Virus record (IMG/VR): IMGVR_UViG_3300032299_000618
Span: 1 to 26,530 of that record
Length of the DNA: 26,530 nucleotides
Direction: 5' to 3' (one strand)
From: a virus
Below the pieces are notes generated by a model. That model was not told the origin of the DNA. It saw only the letters and a program-made list of their open reading frames with translations, and made no database searches. This document shows, piece by piece, positions 1-9,825 of the stretch (positions within the stretch are counted from its first letter, which is position 1; each line of letters starts with the position of its first letter). The position numbers and the translations under genes are program-made.

Positions 1-416
1 GTTCCACCGTTGAGAGTAGTTTGAACTACATCATCGATTGAATCAGCCATATTGTATGCAAGGATGTTTGCAATACCTGGGTCAACATCTGTTAAAGATG
101 TTAATTGCAGTTTGCGTGTTACTAAAGCAACGTTACCGTATTCGTTTAGAGTAACTGATACAGATGATGTAGAAGGAATTCCTACTGCATCTGGGTCAGT
201 TGTTTCTGTTAATGCGGTTGTTGCAACTGCCAAGTCATTGTAAATTTGAAAAGTTACAGATGTACCTGGGGATGTTACGCTAACTGGACGCTTGTCAGAA
301 ACTGAGCGAAGCATCGGTTGTGAACGTAACGCAAATTCTACTAACTTATCGTAAGCCTGTACAACAAGAGATGTACCGAGCGAACCAGAGTCAGTAGAAG
401 TGAATGTATTCGGCAT
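1..416 (-). CDS. Major capsid protein, N-terminal part (runs off left edge)
   Basis: The visible 138 residues begin MPNTFTSTDSGSLGTSL and include LRSQPMLRSVSDKRPV, FQIYNDLAV, LTETTDPDAVGIPST and LNEYGNVALVTRKLQL, then DVDPGIANILAYNMADSID. A short N-arm, the phrase LTE-T-PD and the EYGN strand are typical of HK97-fold coat proteins of the N4-gp56/actinophage type, which form the icosahedral shell. It follows a scaffold-like gene, which supports the call. The start at 416 is preceded by a good AAGGA Shine-Dalgarno. The family call is from recognition, not a search. The C-terminus lies outside the window. Confidence 0.75.
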   Translation of the reverse strand, partial: MPNTFTSTDSGSLGTSLVVQAYDKLVEFALRSQPMLRSVSDKRPVSVTSPGTSVTFQIYNDLAVATTALTETTDPDAVGIPSTSSVSVTLNEYGNVALVTRKLQLTSLTDVDPGIANILAYNMADSIDDVVQTTLNGG

Positions 417-438
417 TTACTTTTTCCTTTGGTTATAG

Positions 439-930
439 TTATGAGCCGTATCCACCACCAGCATTATGAATCATAGCAATGAGTTCATCTTCACTTGCGT
501 TCTGAATTTTCAAAGCCATATCACTTGTGCCAGCAGGGGTTTGGGCGTTAGCAACAACAGAATCAATCTGACGTAGTGCTGCCAAACTTGGAGCCTGTTC
601 GTTATTAGATTGTTCTTGTTGTATACCAAATACATCACCATATTCTTGTACCCAAGACTCGACAGCGGATGCTGACGGCTCAATGTCTTGAGGAATAAAT
701 TTGGCTACCTTTGGATTAACGCCCCTAGATTCCAAAACTTGTGAGATGATGCTTTCACGTTGACTTGTTCTGAAATTAGTAAGTTCCGCTTCAAGTTCTT
801 TGATGCGTTTTTCTTTCATTCTTTCAGCCTTGCGAAGTTGTTTCACAAGGTCAGTATCAACGGTACGAGTATCTTCTAAATCTAAATCCTCGTCATCGTC
901 ATCCCAGTTATCTTGATTGTTGTTGCTCAT
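439..930 (-). CDS. Capsid scaffolding protein
   Basis: This 163-residue acidic protein has an Asp/Glu-rich N-terminus (DDDDEDLDLED) and a charged helical stretch at about residues 28-60 (KQLRKAERMKEKRIKELEAE) that looks like a coiled coil. A middle section contains ESRGVNPKVAKFIPQDIEPSA, and the tail is Gly-rich (GGGYGS). Size, composition and the place directly before the capsid gene match phage scaffolding proteins, which template head assembly and then leave. A GGAG Shine-Dalgarno about 9 bases upstream supports the start. The start codon overlaps the TGA ending a possible readthrough extension of the upstream gene. Confidence 0.75.
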   Translation of the reverse strand: MSNNNQDNWDDDDEDLDLEDTRTVDTDLVKQLRKAERMKEKRIKELEAELTNFRTSQRESIISQVLESRGVNPKVAKFIPQDIEPSASAVESWVQEYGDVFGIQQEQSNNEQAPSLAALRQIDSVVANAQTPAGTSDMALKIQNASEDELIAMIHNAGGGYGS

Positions 931-1052
931 AGCAACGCTCCCATCATTTTGTTATCGCAAACCTCAAACATATTTGGGGAAATGTGTTTGGCTTTTGCTA
1001 CCAGACTTTCCGCACACAGGGGCTGGTCAATCCTGTTGTGGTCTATGTGTGG
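927..1052 (-). other. In-frame 41-codon extension after the amber stop of the upstream gene
   Basis: After the TAG at 1053-1055 the same frame stays open for 41 codons and ends at a TGA overlapping the scaffold ATG in an ATGA arrangement. The encoded segment reads PHIDHNRIDQPLCAESLV, then AKAKHISPNMFEVCDNKMM, then GALL. No ATG, GTG or TTG near its beginning would make it a normal gene; the only ATG starts leave 14 residues or fewer. It is either readthrough of the amber stop, a gene with a rare start (ATA or ATT), or a decayed remnant. The exact ATGA join to the next gene is why it is listed. Confidence 0.3.
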
Positions 1053-2264
1053 CTAGAAAGTTCCAGCCGTTTTCTGTGCAAGAGAAACATTTGCAATCCC
1101 TGCTTTACCAGCAAAGGATGCTTGTTCTTGTTCCATAAGTTTTTTACGCTTCTGTGAAGCCAAACCAAGGAACTGTTCTTGCTCAAGTTCTGTTTGTAAA
1201 CCTGTTACATTTTCATTATATATACTTGCAAGTCTTTGTGATGCTTCTAAGTTTTTAGAAACCTGACCAAAGCCAACATTTGCTGCAGTTTCTGTGATAC
1301 CAAGTGAAGCAAGTTCCTCAGCACGTTGACGTGAAACAGAAACATTAGACCTAGCAGCAGAAGCACCAAGTGCTGTAGCAGTTTGACGTTTAGCAAGTTC
1401 TGCTTGGCCAATAGTTGGGTCAAGAACAAACCCTAAAATCTCTGTATCATCCATACCATAATATGCTTTAATTGTTGCTTTAAATTGTGGGTCTGCAGCA
1501 GCAACACGAGCCTGAGCATCATTAACTCTTTTAGTTAATTCAGTTGGAGAAATATCGTTAACAAAATACTGTGTTATTTTTTCATCAGAGTAAAATGTTG
1601 CAGGTAAACCTGGTACGTTCTTTAATATTTTTTCATACTGAACTACATTGTTAACAATCTCTGCTGGGCTTAAAGTTGCACGATTAGCCTTAGTTAAAGC
1701 ATCATTATATTTACCATAATACTTAGCAAAAGGTGATTGTTGTTTAACACCGTTAACTGTTATTTCATTATTAAATAAAATAACGTTTGCAACTGCTTCA
1801 GCATCACCTTGATATTCTGATAATAACCCTAAAGCAAGATTGTCAACTTCATTAACAAATGTTTGATTCAAACCCTTTGATGTTAAAGCAGCCTTTAAGG
1901 CTTCACGTTGAGAAGTATAATCTTCAGGCTTAGCAGAAACACCTGAACTAACAAGACTTTTTACTGATGACCCATCAGAGTAAGTTGTTATCTTATATGT
2001 ATTACCTGCATCATCAGTGTATTCATAATTGCCAGTTTCAGTTTTAACAGGAATACCAGGTAGTTTCTTAGCAGCATCAGCCTTAGCCTTAGCATCTGCA
2101 GCAGCCTTTTTCTTAGCAGCATCGGTAGCAGCCTTTGCTTTAGCAGCATTAGCAGCAAGGGTAGCAGCAGTTTCAGCAACACGAGTAATTCTTGCTTGCT
2201 GTGCTGCTTTATTAATAGCAACTGCTTGTTGTACTTTGGAAGGAGGGTTTGGGGTTTTAGCCAT
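1053..2264 (-). CDS. Probable internal virion protein (Ala/Lys-rich, helical)
   Basis: 403 residues. Residues about 10-67 are almost entirely Ala, Lys, Asp and Thr (TLAANAAKAKAATDAAKKKA), a long helix or coiled coil. A short globular segment follows (TGNYEYTDDAGNTYKITTYS), then a helical body. The C-terminal third (SRQRAEELASLGITETAANV and QRKKLMEQEQASFAGKAGIA) resembles C-termini of podovirus internal core proteins, but this is a loose impression. It starts directly at the stop of the upstream gene (TAAATG) and ends in TAG, followed by an open in-frame extension. Its position between the giant virion protein and the scaffold supports a structural role. No enzymatic motif was seen. Confidence 0.55.
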   Translation of the reverse strand: MAKTPNPPSKVQQAVAINKAAQQARITRVAETAATLAANAAKAKAATDAAKKKAAADAKAKADAAKKLPGIPVKTETGNYEYTDDAGNTYKITTYSDGSSVKSLVSSGVSAKPEDYTSQREALKAALTSKGLNQTFVNEVDNLALGLLSEYQGDAEAVANVILFNNEITVNGVKQQSPFAKYYGKYNDALTKANRATLSPAEIVNNVVQYEKILKNVPGLPATFYSDEKITQYFVNDISPTELTKRVNDAQARVAAADPQFKATIKAYYGMDDTEILGFVLDPTIGQAELAKRQTATALGASAARSNVSVSRQRAEELASLGITETAANVGFGQVSKNLEASQRLASIYNENVTGLQTELEQEQFLGLASQKRKKLMEQEQASFAGKAGIANVSLAQKTAGTF

Positions 2265-3740
2265 TTAGCGATTCCCTAATTGTAATTTGGTATCAAAAGC
2301 GGAGAATAAATCTTTATATTTACGTTGACCATCAGCAGACTTTTGCCACTCTTTAGTGCCATAAAGTATTTTAGTAAATTCGTTATCATTAGCAACACGA
2401 TAATTTGAACCATCTTTAACGTTCAATGCTGAAACAAGTAATGGGTCATCATTTGGAATAGCGTCAGCGTTTCTACCAAGAATTGTACTCATAAAGTATT
2501 TGTATCTACCAGTAAAAGTATCTAAATCTTTTCCAGCCTTTAAATCATCAGCAACACCAAGGTAAATCTTTGCTGAGTTTTCACGAAAACCTTGAATGAT
2601 TTCTTTTTTCTTTTGCTCTCTAATAGTAGCATCTGATTCAGAAAGAATATTAACAACAGCGTTTTGTAATTCTGTGTTAGAAAGTTTATTTATACCATTA
2701 AGTTTTGCTAAAGATTCAAGTTCATCAGCAATACTATCAACAATACCTGTACGCTCTTTAGTTATATCAATCTTTTTAGCAATCTCTTGTTGCAAGAAAC
2801 TTGCTTTCTCAATAGCACTTAAACCACCCTCGGTAATGGTTGTGCCATCAGCATAAGTTTTTGTAACAGTTGGTTGACTTTTTTCAAAGTTACGAAAACG
2901 ACTAATGAAGCCATCTTTTTCTTGAGAGGTTGCTGCTCTACCAAAGTTAATTTTGTAAGCATTGTCAATCATAAGCACAGCATCGTTTAAATCAGTTAAG
3001 TTAATTGCTTTAGATATACTTGATAAAACATTGCCTGAACCTGCGCCTGTGCCACTAGGAGTAATGCCTGACCTAAGTTTAACGTAGTCAGTAATAGTAC
3101 GGTTTCTAAGTTGAGGGTTAACTTGATACGCTGCTTCATTATATGCTGCTTGATATGCAGTATAAAACTTTTTATCTGCTATAAAGTTAATGTTTTTTTC
3201 AGTACCATAAAAGCCACCTAATGATAAACTTTTAATAAAGTTATTAAGTTCACCATTTTTTTGCATCTTAACAACTTCAGGAAAAACTTGACTTTGAAAT
3301 TGTTCAATTGTCATCTTACCATATTTAGCGTAAGCAACTTGGCTTTGTGATAAACTTTGTTCTTCTCCAGTATAAACATAAGGAAAAGGATTAGGTTGAT
3401 AACCAGTTCCACCTGTATTGTATTGAAACTTTGGTTGAGCAGGAGGAGGAGTTACTGTTGGTGTTGGAGTTTTCTTTATTAACTCTTCTGCAACAACATA
3501 AGTTCCAGTTCTTTCATCATATTTTGTTGGAACAACATACTGTAATGGGTTTTGCCCACCAGTAGAACTTGTTGTTGCTCTCTTAAAAGCATCGCCAATT
3601 TGTTTTTTAATAGTAGGCGAAAAGACTGAACCAGCAGGGTAAACTGTACCAGGAACCCATTGCTCTTTGGTTCTATTGTAATCTTGGTATGCCCCAATTT
3701 GGGAGTTCCATTGTTGGAGAACAATTATATCATTAGCCAC
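2265..3740 (-). CDS. Probable virion-associated protein, unrecognised family
   Basis: 491 residues with a GTG start overlapping the TAG of the upstream giant gene (TAGTG); GAGG about 10 bases upstream is the likely Shine-Dalgarno. A small N-terminal domain (VLQQWNSQIGAYQDYNRTKE, then VYPAGSVFSPTIKKQIGDAF) leads into a Pro/Thr linker (KKTPTPTVTPPPAQPK, about residues 89-104). A long, mostly helical and polar remainder follows, with INFGRAATSQEKDGFISRF around the middle. No catalytic motif or membrane segment was recognised. Tight coupling to the 1903-residue protein suggests the two are made together and act in the same particle, perhaps in DNA ejection. Confidence 0.55.
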   Translation of the reverse strand: MANDIIVLQQWNSQIGAYQDYNRTKEQWVPGTVYPAGSVFSPTIKKQIGDAFKRATTSSTGGQNPLQYVVPTKYDERTGTYVVAEELIKKTPTPTVTPPPAQPKFQYNTGGTGYQPNPFPYVYTGEEQSLSQSQVAYAKYGKMTIEQFQSQVFPEVVKMQKNGELNNFIKSLSLGGFYGTEKNINFIADKKFYTAYQAAYNEAAYQVNPQLRNRTITDYVKLRSGITPSGTGAGSGNVLSSISKAINLTDLNDAVLMIDNAYKINFGRAATSQEKDGFISRFRNFEKSQPTVTKTYADGTTITEGGLSAIEKASFLQQEIAKKIDITKERTGIVDSIADELESLAKLNGINKLSNTELQNAVVNILSESDATIREQKKKEIIQGFRENSAKIYLGVADDLKAGKDLDTFTGRYKYFMSTILGRNADAIPNDDPLLVSALNVKDGSNYRVANDNEFTKILYGTKEWQKSADGQRKYKDLFSAFDTKLQLGNR

Positions 3741-6700
3741 TATTTATTAACCTCAAGACTCTTAGCAAATACTGATTGGAAAAGGATGTTAAACTTTGGA
3801 TTACTTGTAACTAACTGTTGTGCAAGATTATTTAAATCATTTCTAAATGATTCAACTTGCCAATCTTTTAACTTTAATGGTTCTTCACTAGCAAAACCAA
3901 GATTGTTTGCTTGTTCAATAGCATTGTCATATGCTGACAAAAACAATACGGTTTCATTGTAAATAGGTGAATCTTTGAATATTGGGTCAGCAACTGCTTT
4001 TCTTAATTCAACAAGTTTATTTTGTCTAGTACCAACCCTTGTTGTACCAATAGGTTCAGCACCACCAAACATATTCTTTAACTGTTGTTGTTGTGCTTGG
4101 AACCAGTCATCAGTATATTCGTTATCAATTTGTGATTGACGTATTTGTGATAATGCTGCTTCGTAAACTAAACGAGTAGCACCATCTTCTAATTCTTCTG
4201 TGTTTAAATTACGACGACGATTTGATTGAAACTTAAAGTATTCTCTGGAGAACTCTCCGCCAGGAAAAAGAAGTGGAATAATATCTGTAGGACCTTCAGC
4301 ATATGCTGCTGCTTTTTCACCATACTTTTCTAAGAAACTATATGCTTCCTCAGTTGGTTTACTTGGTCCACCAGTAGTAACTGACATAATTGACAAAATG
4401 TTTTTAACACCAAAAGTATTAGCAAACTCTACAACAGCAGCATCATAACTATCTGGATACTTTTCTGTACGGATAGAATCAAATGCTTGATACAATGCTG
4501 TTTGGCTCATAAATGTGCCATCTTTGGCTAAGTTGTTAATAACTTTTCTTGGTGCAGAAGGTAATACTGATTGGAACAATGCTGTAAATACTTGGTCCCA
4601 TCTTGCTATACGTGCAGCATCTTTGAATAGTTTATTTTTTGTTGCTTCGTCAGTAAAAGGGTTTTCGCCATACTCACCTGTTGATGCTAAGTAGTTAGCC
4701 CAAGGTGCAGTTTTGCGTGCAGTTTTAAGAGTTGCAGATGCTGGATTAAGGCCATCAAGTAATTTGCCTATCCAAGCAGGAACAACATAATCTAGTGCTG
4801 TGCTTTCTGTTTTAGCATAAGGTGTTATATATGTTTTAATAGCAGTAGGTAGTATTCCAAATCCTTTATCCATTTCTAAAATAGATACAGGGATTTGTGC
4901 CATTGGACCAAAACCTGGAACAAATGGGCTAACACCAGAGAAAGCAATGTTTAAGTTTTGAAAAGATGAACTTAATTGTAAGCCTTCAACATCTGGTGCA
5001 TTTGGAACTGCGCTTAACAAACTACCAAGTAAACTTCCAGCAATAGGATACTTAAAACTTAATTCACCTGTTGAATCATCTTTGTATAAAAAACCTTGTT
5101 GGTTATCGTGATTCATACCAAAAATATTGTAAATATTACTTGAACCTGGTTGCTGTAAACCACGTAATAGTTGTCCAGCACGATATACTTTAACAGGGTT
5201 CTGTACTGCTAAATCAACCCATTTTTGTAATGTATTATATTGTGCGTTAGCAAATGGAAAGATAATACGTAAAGCAAACAAAAAGTTCTTTTGTCTTGCG
5301 GCATCATAGAATAGTTCTTTAACAGCATCACTTGCTCTGGCTGCTGCCATATTATCTACTTCACGAAGTGACAAAGTTCCTACAGCACCACTCTTTTCAG
5401 CCTTAGCAAGAGCAGTTTCAATGGTCTTATATACACCTTTTTTGTTACTTAAAGTAATAGGAACATTACCTATTTTAAGTGTTAGTAGGCTTTTATCTGC
5501 TTCAAGTTTAAGTTTACGTAAATCTTCTACACCAAGTAAACCAGCATAACGTGCTGCGTAGTCCCAATACTGCATACGGTATTCAGGTCCAAGAGAGAAT
5601 TTGTTTTCTATTCTGTTAGAGTTCTTAAAGAACCAATCAACACCTTTATCGTATGAACTGATTGCACCTTTACCTGTGATAACACTATCTTCAATTTTAC
5701 CTTTGGTAACAATGTTTTTCATATTTAACTTACTATCTGCTGCAGCAAGTTCTTCACCAAATTTATTTAAACCTGATTTGTTAATAATCTTTATGCCTTT
5801 AGCATTTGTAGTCATAACTTTAGGTAATGCTAATAGTGTTCCATCGGCAAGAGTTGTTTTTTTCTTTGACAATAATTGTATAAGTTCAGTATTGTTACCA
5901 GTGACAAGTTTAATTGCTGCAGATACGCTGTATTCTGGGTCAAATAAGTATTGACGTAAGCCATCATCCGTTGCAAATATGCGTTCAAATGGTTTAACTC
6001 CAGCATCATCAGCAACACTGACACCTTTCATTGTGTCAATCTGTGTTTTTCCTGGACCATTTTTAAAGTATTCAACAATAGCATCTTCACGGCTAATACC
6101 TTTAGGAAGTGTTGCAAGAAAATTTTCTGGCACACCACCAGCAACTATGCGAATAATTGGGTCTGTGCTTAGACGACTAAGTTCTTCACCAAGGTATCTA
6201 TGGAAATCTTTCTCCCCATACTTAATATCTTTCCAAACTTGTGATGCAACTTTAGCGATACGTGGGTCAAAGCGTGACATATGACGTGTCATAAATGTTT
6301 GATATTCTGCTATTGCAGCAAGACCTTCGTCAGCCATATCATCAGTTAATTCGGAATTAAAGTTTTTACCAAATACGTTATTGTCATACTTTGAAATCTT
6401 TGAAGCAAGGCGTTGCATAGCATTACCTTTAGGGTTAGAAATAGACATAGCAATATAACTAAGTGGGTGGTTTAGTATACTGCTATGACCTGCTAAGTAC
6501 TGACGTACTTGCATTTCTCCAAGGTTTCGAAGAACATATGATACACGGAAAGCAAGTTGAAAACTTCTCCAACGGTCACCAAACTCTGAGTTAATCCAGT
6601 CTGATGCTACTGCTGTTCCGTGTTTTACTTTCAATTCTTTTGCTTTAAGTACAGCCTTACGTAATTCTTTAGATGAAGGCAGCATAAACACATCATCTAA

Positions 6701-9451
6701 TAGTTGATGTGGGAAGAATGGTATGGCTTGGTTTACACCGTTAGCCATAAATACTTCAGGTAAACCGTTAACTGCTTCTCTACCAACAAAGTAGTTTGAT
6801 GCTATTTCACGGTCACGTTTTAATATGAGTGAACGAACGTTTAGATTCTTTGCAACTTCAGGGTCTAAGCCTTCTCTGGTTGCTAGATTTTTCATTAGTT
6901 CGTCTAGTTTAGTTAATAAAAAGTTTGAACGTTCAGAGTTTGTTTTAAGTAAACCGTAACCATTTAATGTTGTTGTTATGGCTTTTTCGCTGTATCCAGC
7001 AATTTTCATCCAGTCATCTAAACCACGTGCAACTGAATCAATGTCATCTAGTTGTAATATTGCTACGTTTCTAAAGTTACGTCCGTATCCTTTAGATAAA
7101 CGTTCAACAACTCTGATAAGTTTAGTGTCAAGTTGTGCAACAGTTGGCATAGCAATGCCTTGTTTTTCAAGTTTTGCTATTTCTGCAATACTTCTATTGC
7201 CTAGCAACCCAACCTTTAACGGTTCACTTACTTTTTCAGGGTTCTTACCAATAAATGTAATAAGTTTATTTAGAACATCTTCAGGACTTTTTGCTAATGA
7301 TAGTTCTTGTGCAAGGTTAAAATCAATTTTTGTACCAAACAAACGCCAGATACGTTCAGGGTTACCAGCATATGTTGCTATAACTTTAGCAAGCATCTGT
7401 GATTTGCTACCTAAAAAGAACTTTGCTGCCATATCGCGGTCAAGTTTCATACCTTCGTCTAGGTAATCTGCTATTCCTGCTTCAGTTTTTAACGCTTCTT
7501 CATATTTTTGTGAAAGCGTAACAATGTTTTTCTTGTCTCTAGCAACTTGTTTGCCAAGTTTTTTAGTTTCATTGGCTAATGATGCACGTTCTTTGTATAC
7601 TGTTTCAGCAGTTTTAACGCCTAGACGACTATTAGCACGTACTTGTTTTGCTTCAGATAAAAGATTGTTAACGTCTGTTGCCGCATCAAGGAATGGAATT
7701 GTTGAGTCAACTTCTTTTAATGCTATTTGGTCTAATGGTATTGAACGGTAAACAATTTGTGGACGGTTAAAGTAAACAAACCCACCTTCTTTACCCCAGA
7801 TAGAACGAACACCTTGAACTCCATCAAATCCTACATTTTTTAATGAGAAAATAAATTCTAAACCAAAATCATCAGCGAGTTCTGTGTGTAAGTATTTAAA
7901 TACGTCACCAAATGTTACTTCAGGGTTAGCAAGCAATGTTTCCATTGATTGCAATACTTCTTTTTTAACAGCCTTATCATATCTTTTAGTATATTTAAGG
8001 TTTTCTCCAAAACGAGTAAATAAATATTCTGTAAGTGTGAGTCCTTCTTTACTAAGAAGGTCATCACCAAATTGAAAGTCGTAAATTTTATCTGTTAATG
8101 AAATAAGGTTTGGTTTTACTTTTCCATTCCAACCAACAAGTAGTGTTTTATCACCACGTGCACCAAATACAACGTTTTGATTACGTGCAGTTATTGGGGC
8201 AATAGCGTTATCTGTAAAAATTTGTCCATCAAAAAGTGTTTTAGCGTTATCTGTGTCAGCCTTTAGTCGTCCTGCTGTGGCTGATACTACTGCTGGGTCC
8301 TCTTGACTTATTTTTTCAACAATCTTTGCAACGTTTTGTGGACTAAAAGCCTTTTGTAATGTTTTGCTACCATTAATAGCAGCAGAGGTATCTTTAATAT
8401 CCTCAAATGTTTCAACATCTTTATAGTTAGCAAGTCTTGCTTTATCTAAATCTTCAAATGCAGCAGTTTCTATTTCTCTACCTTTAGCAAAGAGTCTACC
8501 TTCTGCAAGGTTTGCTGCTGTTTCGCCTGCTGTTTCTGAGGCTTTTTGTAATTCATCTAAACTTTGTGATACAACTGTAGGAAGTTTATCTGCTTCTCCT
8601 ACTTTTGTTGCAAAACCAACACTTGCTTTAAGTGCTTCTTCTGCTTTAGATACACCACGAAGTGCTTTAGGTAATGCACCACCTGGAACATATGTTGATG
8701 GGTCTAATGCTATTGTTTTGATAGCATCAATTGTTCCTGAAACAATATTGTAAGCGTTTGTGTTTGGGTCAATGCCAACACCGTTGGCTGCGTAACGACC
8801 AAATGTAAAAGCCTCGCCGTTAATTTTACCGTATGCTGATGCAGCATCGGCTTGTGCGCGACCTACTGAAGAGTTTGGGTCAACAAAGAAACCTGAACCT
8901 GAATCTACTTTACCGTCATCAAGAAAATCTGCCCATAGTTGGTTGAATGTTACATCAGGGTTTGCGAAAGGTAGAGGGTTTGTTGTTGGTGTTTCACCGT
9001 GTGCTCTAGCGTATGCGCGTCGTGCTAAGGATTCAGTGTATTGTACTGGTGCATTGAATGTTGCAAATCCTCCACGAACAAATCCTTTAAATAAACCGTA
9101 TAAAGAATCTCTTACTCCACCTTTTTCTTTAACAGAATCTTTAAGTGAAGCAATTTCTTCATTACTTTTTTGTAATTGTGCAAGACCATCTGCTGATGCA
9201 AGACCTTGCATACCTGGTGTTGTTGAGTTCATCCCCATTGATGCTGAACTTACAATTGTGTCTAATGATAAACCTGGCATATTTTTTGTCAGGTCAGCAA
9301 TGTTATCTGAAATCATCTTCCCAGTTGTTGGGTCAAGACGTGTTTTTAATTCTTCTAAAGCAATTCTGTTAACTTCAGATGTTGCTAGACGTGGAATAGA
9401 GTTGTATGCAACATCTGGTATTTCGTAAAATTGTGCGTTTCTGCCAACCAT
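3740..9451 (-). CDS. Giant internal virion / ejection-type protein, 1903 residues
   Basis: This is the largest gene in the window. The N-terminus carries structural-looking sequence (FVRGGFATFNAPVQYTESLA). Around residues 540-566 the pattern VGFDGVQGV, then GGFVYFNRPQIVYRS, resembles the closing motif of ADP-ribosyltransferase-like or polyvalent-protein domains (GYDG…VVF-PxQI). Helical coiled-coil-rich stretches follow, for example KKLGKQVARDKKNIVTLSQK. The last third has hydrophobic patches (ALRIIFPFANAQYNTLQKWV and YPIAGSLLGSLLSAVP) seen in large phage proteins that enter or line the cell envelope. Length and location between portal and scaffold suggest a protein packaged in the head and ejected with DNA, like T7 gp16 in concept; homology is not claimed. 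ATG overlaps the preceding TAA. Confidence 0.6.
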   Translation of the reverse strand: MVGRNAQFYEIPDVAYNSIPRLATSEVNRIALEELKTRLDPTTGKMISDNIADLTKNMPGLSLDTIVSSASMGMNSTTPGMQGLASADGLAQLQKSNEEIASLKDSVKEKGGVRDSLYGLFKGFVRGGFATFNAPVQYTESLARRAYARAHGETPTTNPLPFANPDVTFNQLWADFLDDGKVDSGSGFFVDPNSSVGRAQADAASAYGKINGEAFTFGRYAANGVGIDPNTNAYNIVSGTIDAIKTIALDPSTYVPGGALPKALRGVSKAEEALKASVGFATKVGEADKLPTVVSQSLDELQKASETAGETAANLAEGRLFAKGREIETAAFEDLDKARLANYKDVETFEDIKDTSAAINGSKTLQKAFSPQNVAKIVEKISQEDPAVVSATAGRLKADTDNAKTLFDGQIFTDNAIAPITARNQNVVFGARGDKTLLVGWNGKVKPNLISLTDKIYDFQFGDDLLSKEGLTLTEYLFTRFGENLKYTKRYDKAVKKEVLQSMETLLANPEVTFGDVFKYLHTELADDFGLEFIFSLKNVGFDGVQGVRSIWGKEGGFVYFNRPQIVYRSIPLDQIALKEVDSTIPFLDAATDVNNLLSEAKQVRANSRLGVKTAETVYKERASLANETKKLGKQVARDKKNIVTLSQKYEEALKTEAGIADYLDEGMKLDRDMAAKFFLGSKSQMLAKVIATYAGNPERIWRLFGTKIDFNLAQELSLAKSPEDVLNKLITFIGKNPEKVSEPLKVGLLGNRSIAEIAKLEKQGIAMPTVAQLDTKLIRVVERLSKGYGRNFRNVAILQLDDIDSVARGLDDWMKIAGYSEKAITTTLNGYGLLKTNSERSNFLLTKLDELMKNLATREGLDPEVAKNLNVRSLILKRDREIASNYFVGREAVNGLPEVFMANGVNQAIPFFPHQLLDDVFMLPSSKELRKAVLKAKELKVKHGTAVASDWINSEFGDRWRSFQLAFRVSYVLRNLGEMQVRQYLAGHSSILNHPLSYIAMSISNPKGNAMQRLASKISKYDNNVFGKNFNSELTDDMADEGLAAIAEYQTFMTRHMSRFDPRIAKVASQVWKDIKYGEKDFHRYLGEELSRLSTDPIIRIVAGGVPENFLATLPKGISREDAIVEYFKNGPGKTQIDTMKGVSVADDAGVKPFERIFATDDGLRQYLFDPEYSVSAAIKLVTGNNTELIQLLSKKKTTLADGTLLALPKVMTTNAKGIKIINKSGLNKFGEELAAADSKLNMKNIVTKGKIEDSVITGKGAISSYDKGVDWFFKNSNRIENKFSLGPEYRMQYWDYAARYAGLLGVEDLRKLKLEADKSLLTLKIGNVPITLSNKKGVYKTIETALAKAEKSGAVGTLSLREVDNMAAARASDAVKELFYDAARQKNFLFALRIIFPFANAQYNTLQKWVDLAVQNPVKVYRAGQLLRGLQQPGSSNIYNIFGMNHDNQQGFLYKDDSTGELSFKYPIAGSLLGSLLSAVPNAPDVEGLQLSSSFQNLNIAFSGVSPFVPGFGPMAQIPVSILEMDKGFGILPTAIKTYITPYAKTESTALDYVVPAWIGKLLDGLNPASATLKTARKTAPWANYLASTGEYGENPFTDEATKNKLFKDAARIARWDQVFTALFQSVLPSAPRKVINNLAKDGTFMSQTALYQAFDSIRTEKYPDSYDAAVVEFANTFGVKNILSIMSVTTGGPSKPTEEAYSFLEKYGEKAAAYAEGPTDIIPLLFPGGEFSREYFKFQSNRRRNLNTEELEDGATRLVYEAALSQIRQSQIDNEYTDDWFQAQQQQLKNMFGGAEPIGTTRVGTRQNKLVELRKAVADPIFKDSPIYNETVLFLSAYDNAIEQANNLGFASEEPLKLKDWQVESFRNDLNNLAQQLVTSNPKFNILFQSVFAKSLEVNK

Positions 9452-9825
9452 TACCTGTTAGTCCTATTCAAAACTTCAATGATTCTACGATTTTGTGGAG
9501 TTGGATATTGACTATAAATAGCGCGTGCTAATAGAGCAACATTATCCTGTGGGTTCATTGAGTTTTGAACAGGTAATTCAGATGCACCAGCACCTGGACC
9601 AGCGTTACTGCCATCAGTTATAGGCTGATTTGGGTATCGTGTTGGTTCTAGTAATGATGTTACTGGTGGTAGTTGTTGTGCATTTATTCCACCAATAAGG
9701 TTTGTTGACGGAAAAGTTGCTGCAGGTATTGCTTCTCCTGCTACTTCCGCGCCCATCTGTTGCTCCATTTGGGCTTTTCGGTCACCGTAGTCTCCACCTG
9801 TGCCGAGTCTAACTGGCTGTGCCAT
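9451..9825 (-). CDS. Small Pro/Gly-rich structural-operon protein
   Basis: 124 residues. The first 90 are rich in Gly, Pro, Ala, Gln and Asn and look disordered (LGTGGDYGDRKAQMEQQMG, then SNAGPGAGASELPVQ). A short helical C-terminus follows (VALLARAIYSQYPTPQNRRI). The start has a GAGGA Shine-Dalgarno and overlaps the end of the upstream 85-residue gene by one base; its own stop overlaps the giant gene's ATG. The C-terminal helix could dock on portal or on the giant protein, but that is inference. No known family was recognised. Confidence 0.6.
   Translation of the reverse strand: MAQPVRLGTGGDYGDRKAQMEQQMGAEVAGEAIPAATFPSTNLIGGINAQQLPPVTSLLEPTRYPNQPITDGSNAGPGAGASELPVQNSMNPQDNVALLARAIYSQYPTPQNRRIIEVLNRTNR

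Noticed and set aside
917-1138. Rightward 73-codon ORF
   Set aside because: It is antisense to the scaffold start and the upstream gene and has no ribosome site; the protein does not look folded.
2029-2268. Rightward Ala-rich ORF
   Set aside because: It is the antisense shadow of the Ala/Lys-rich start of the leftward 403-residue gene.
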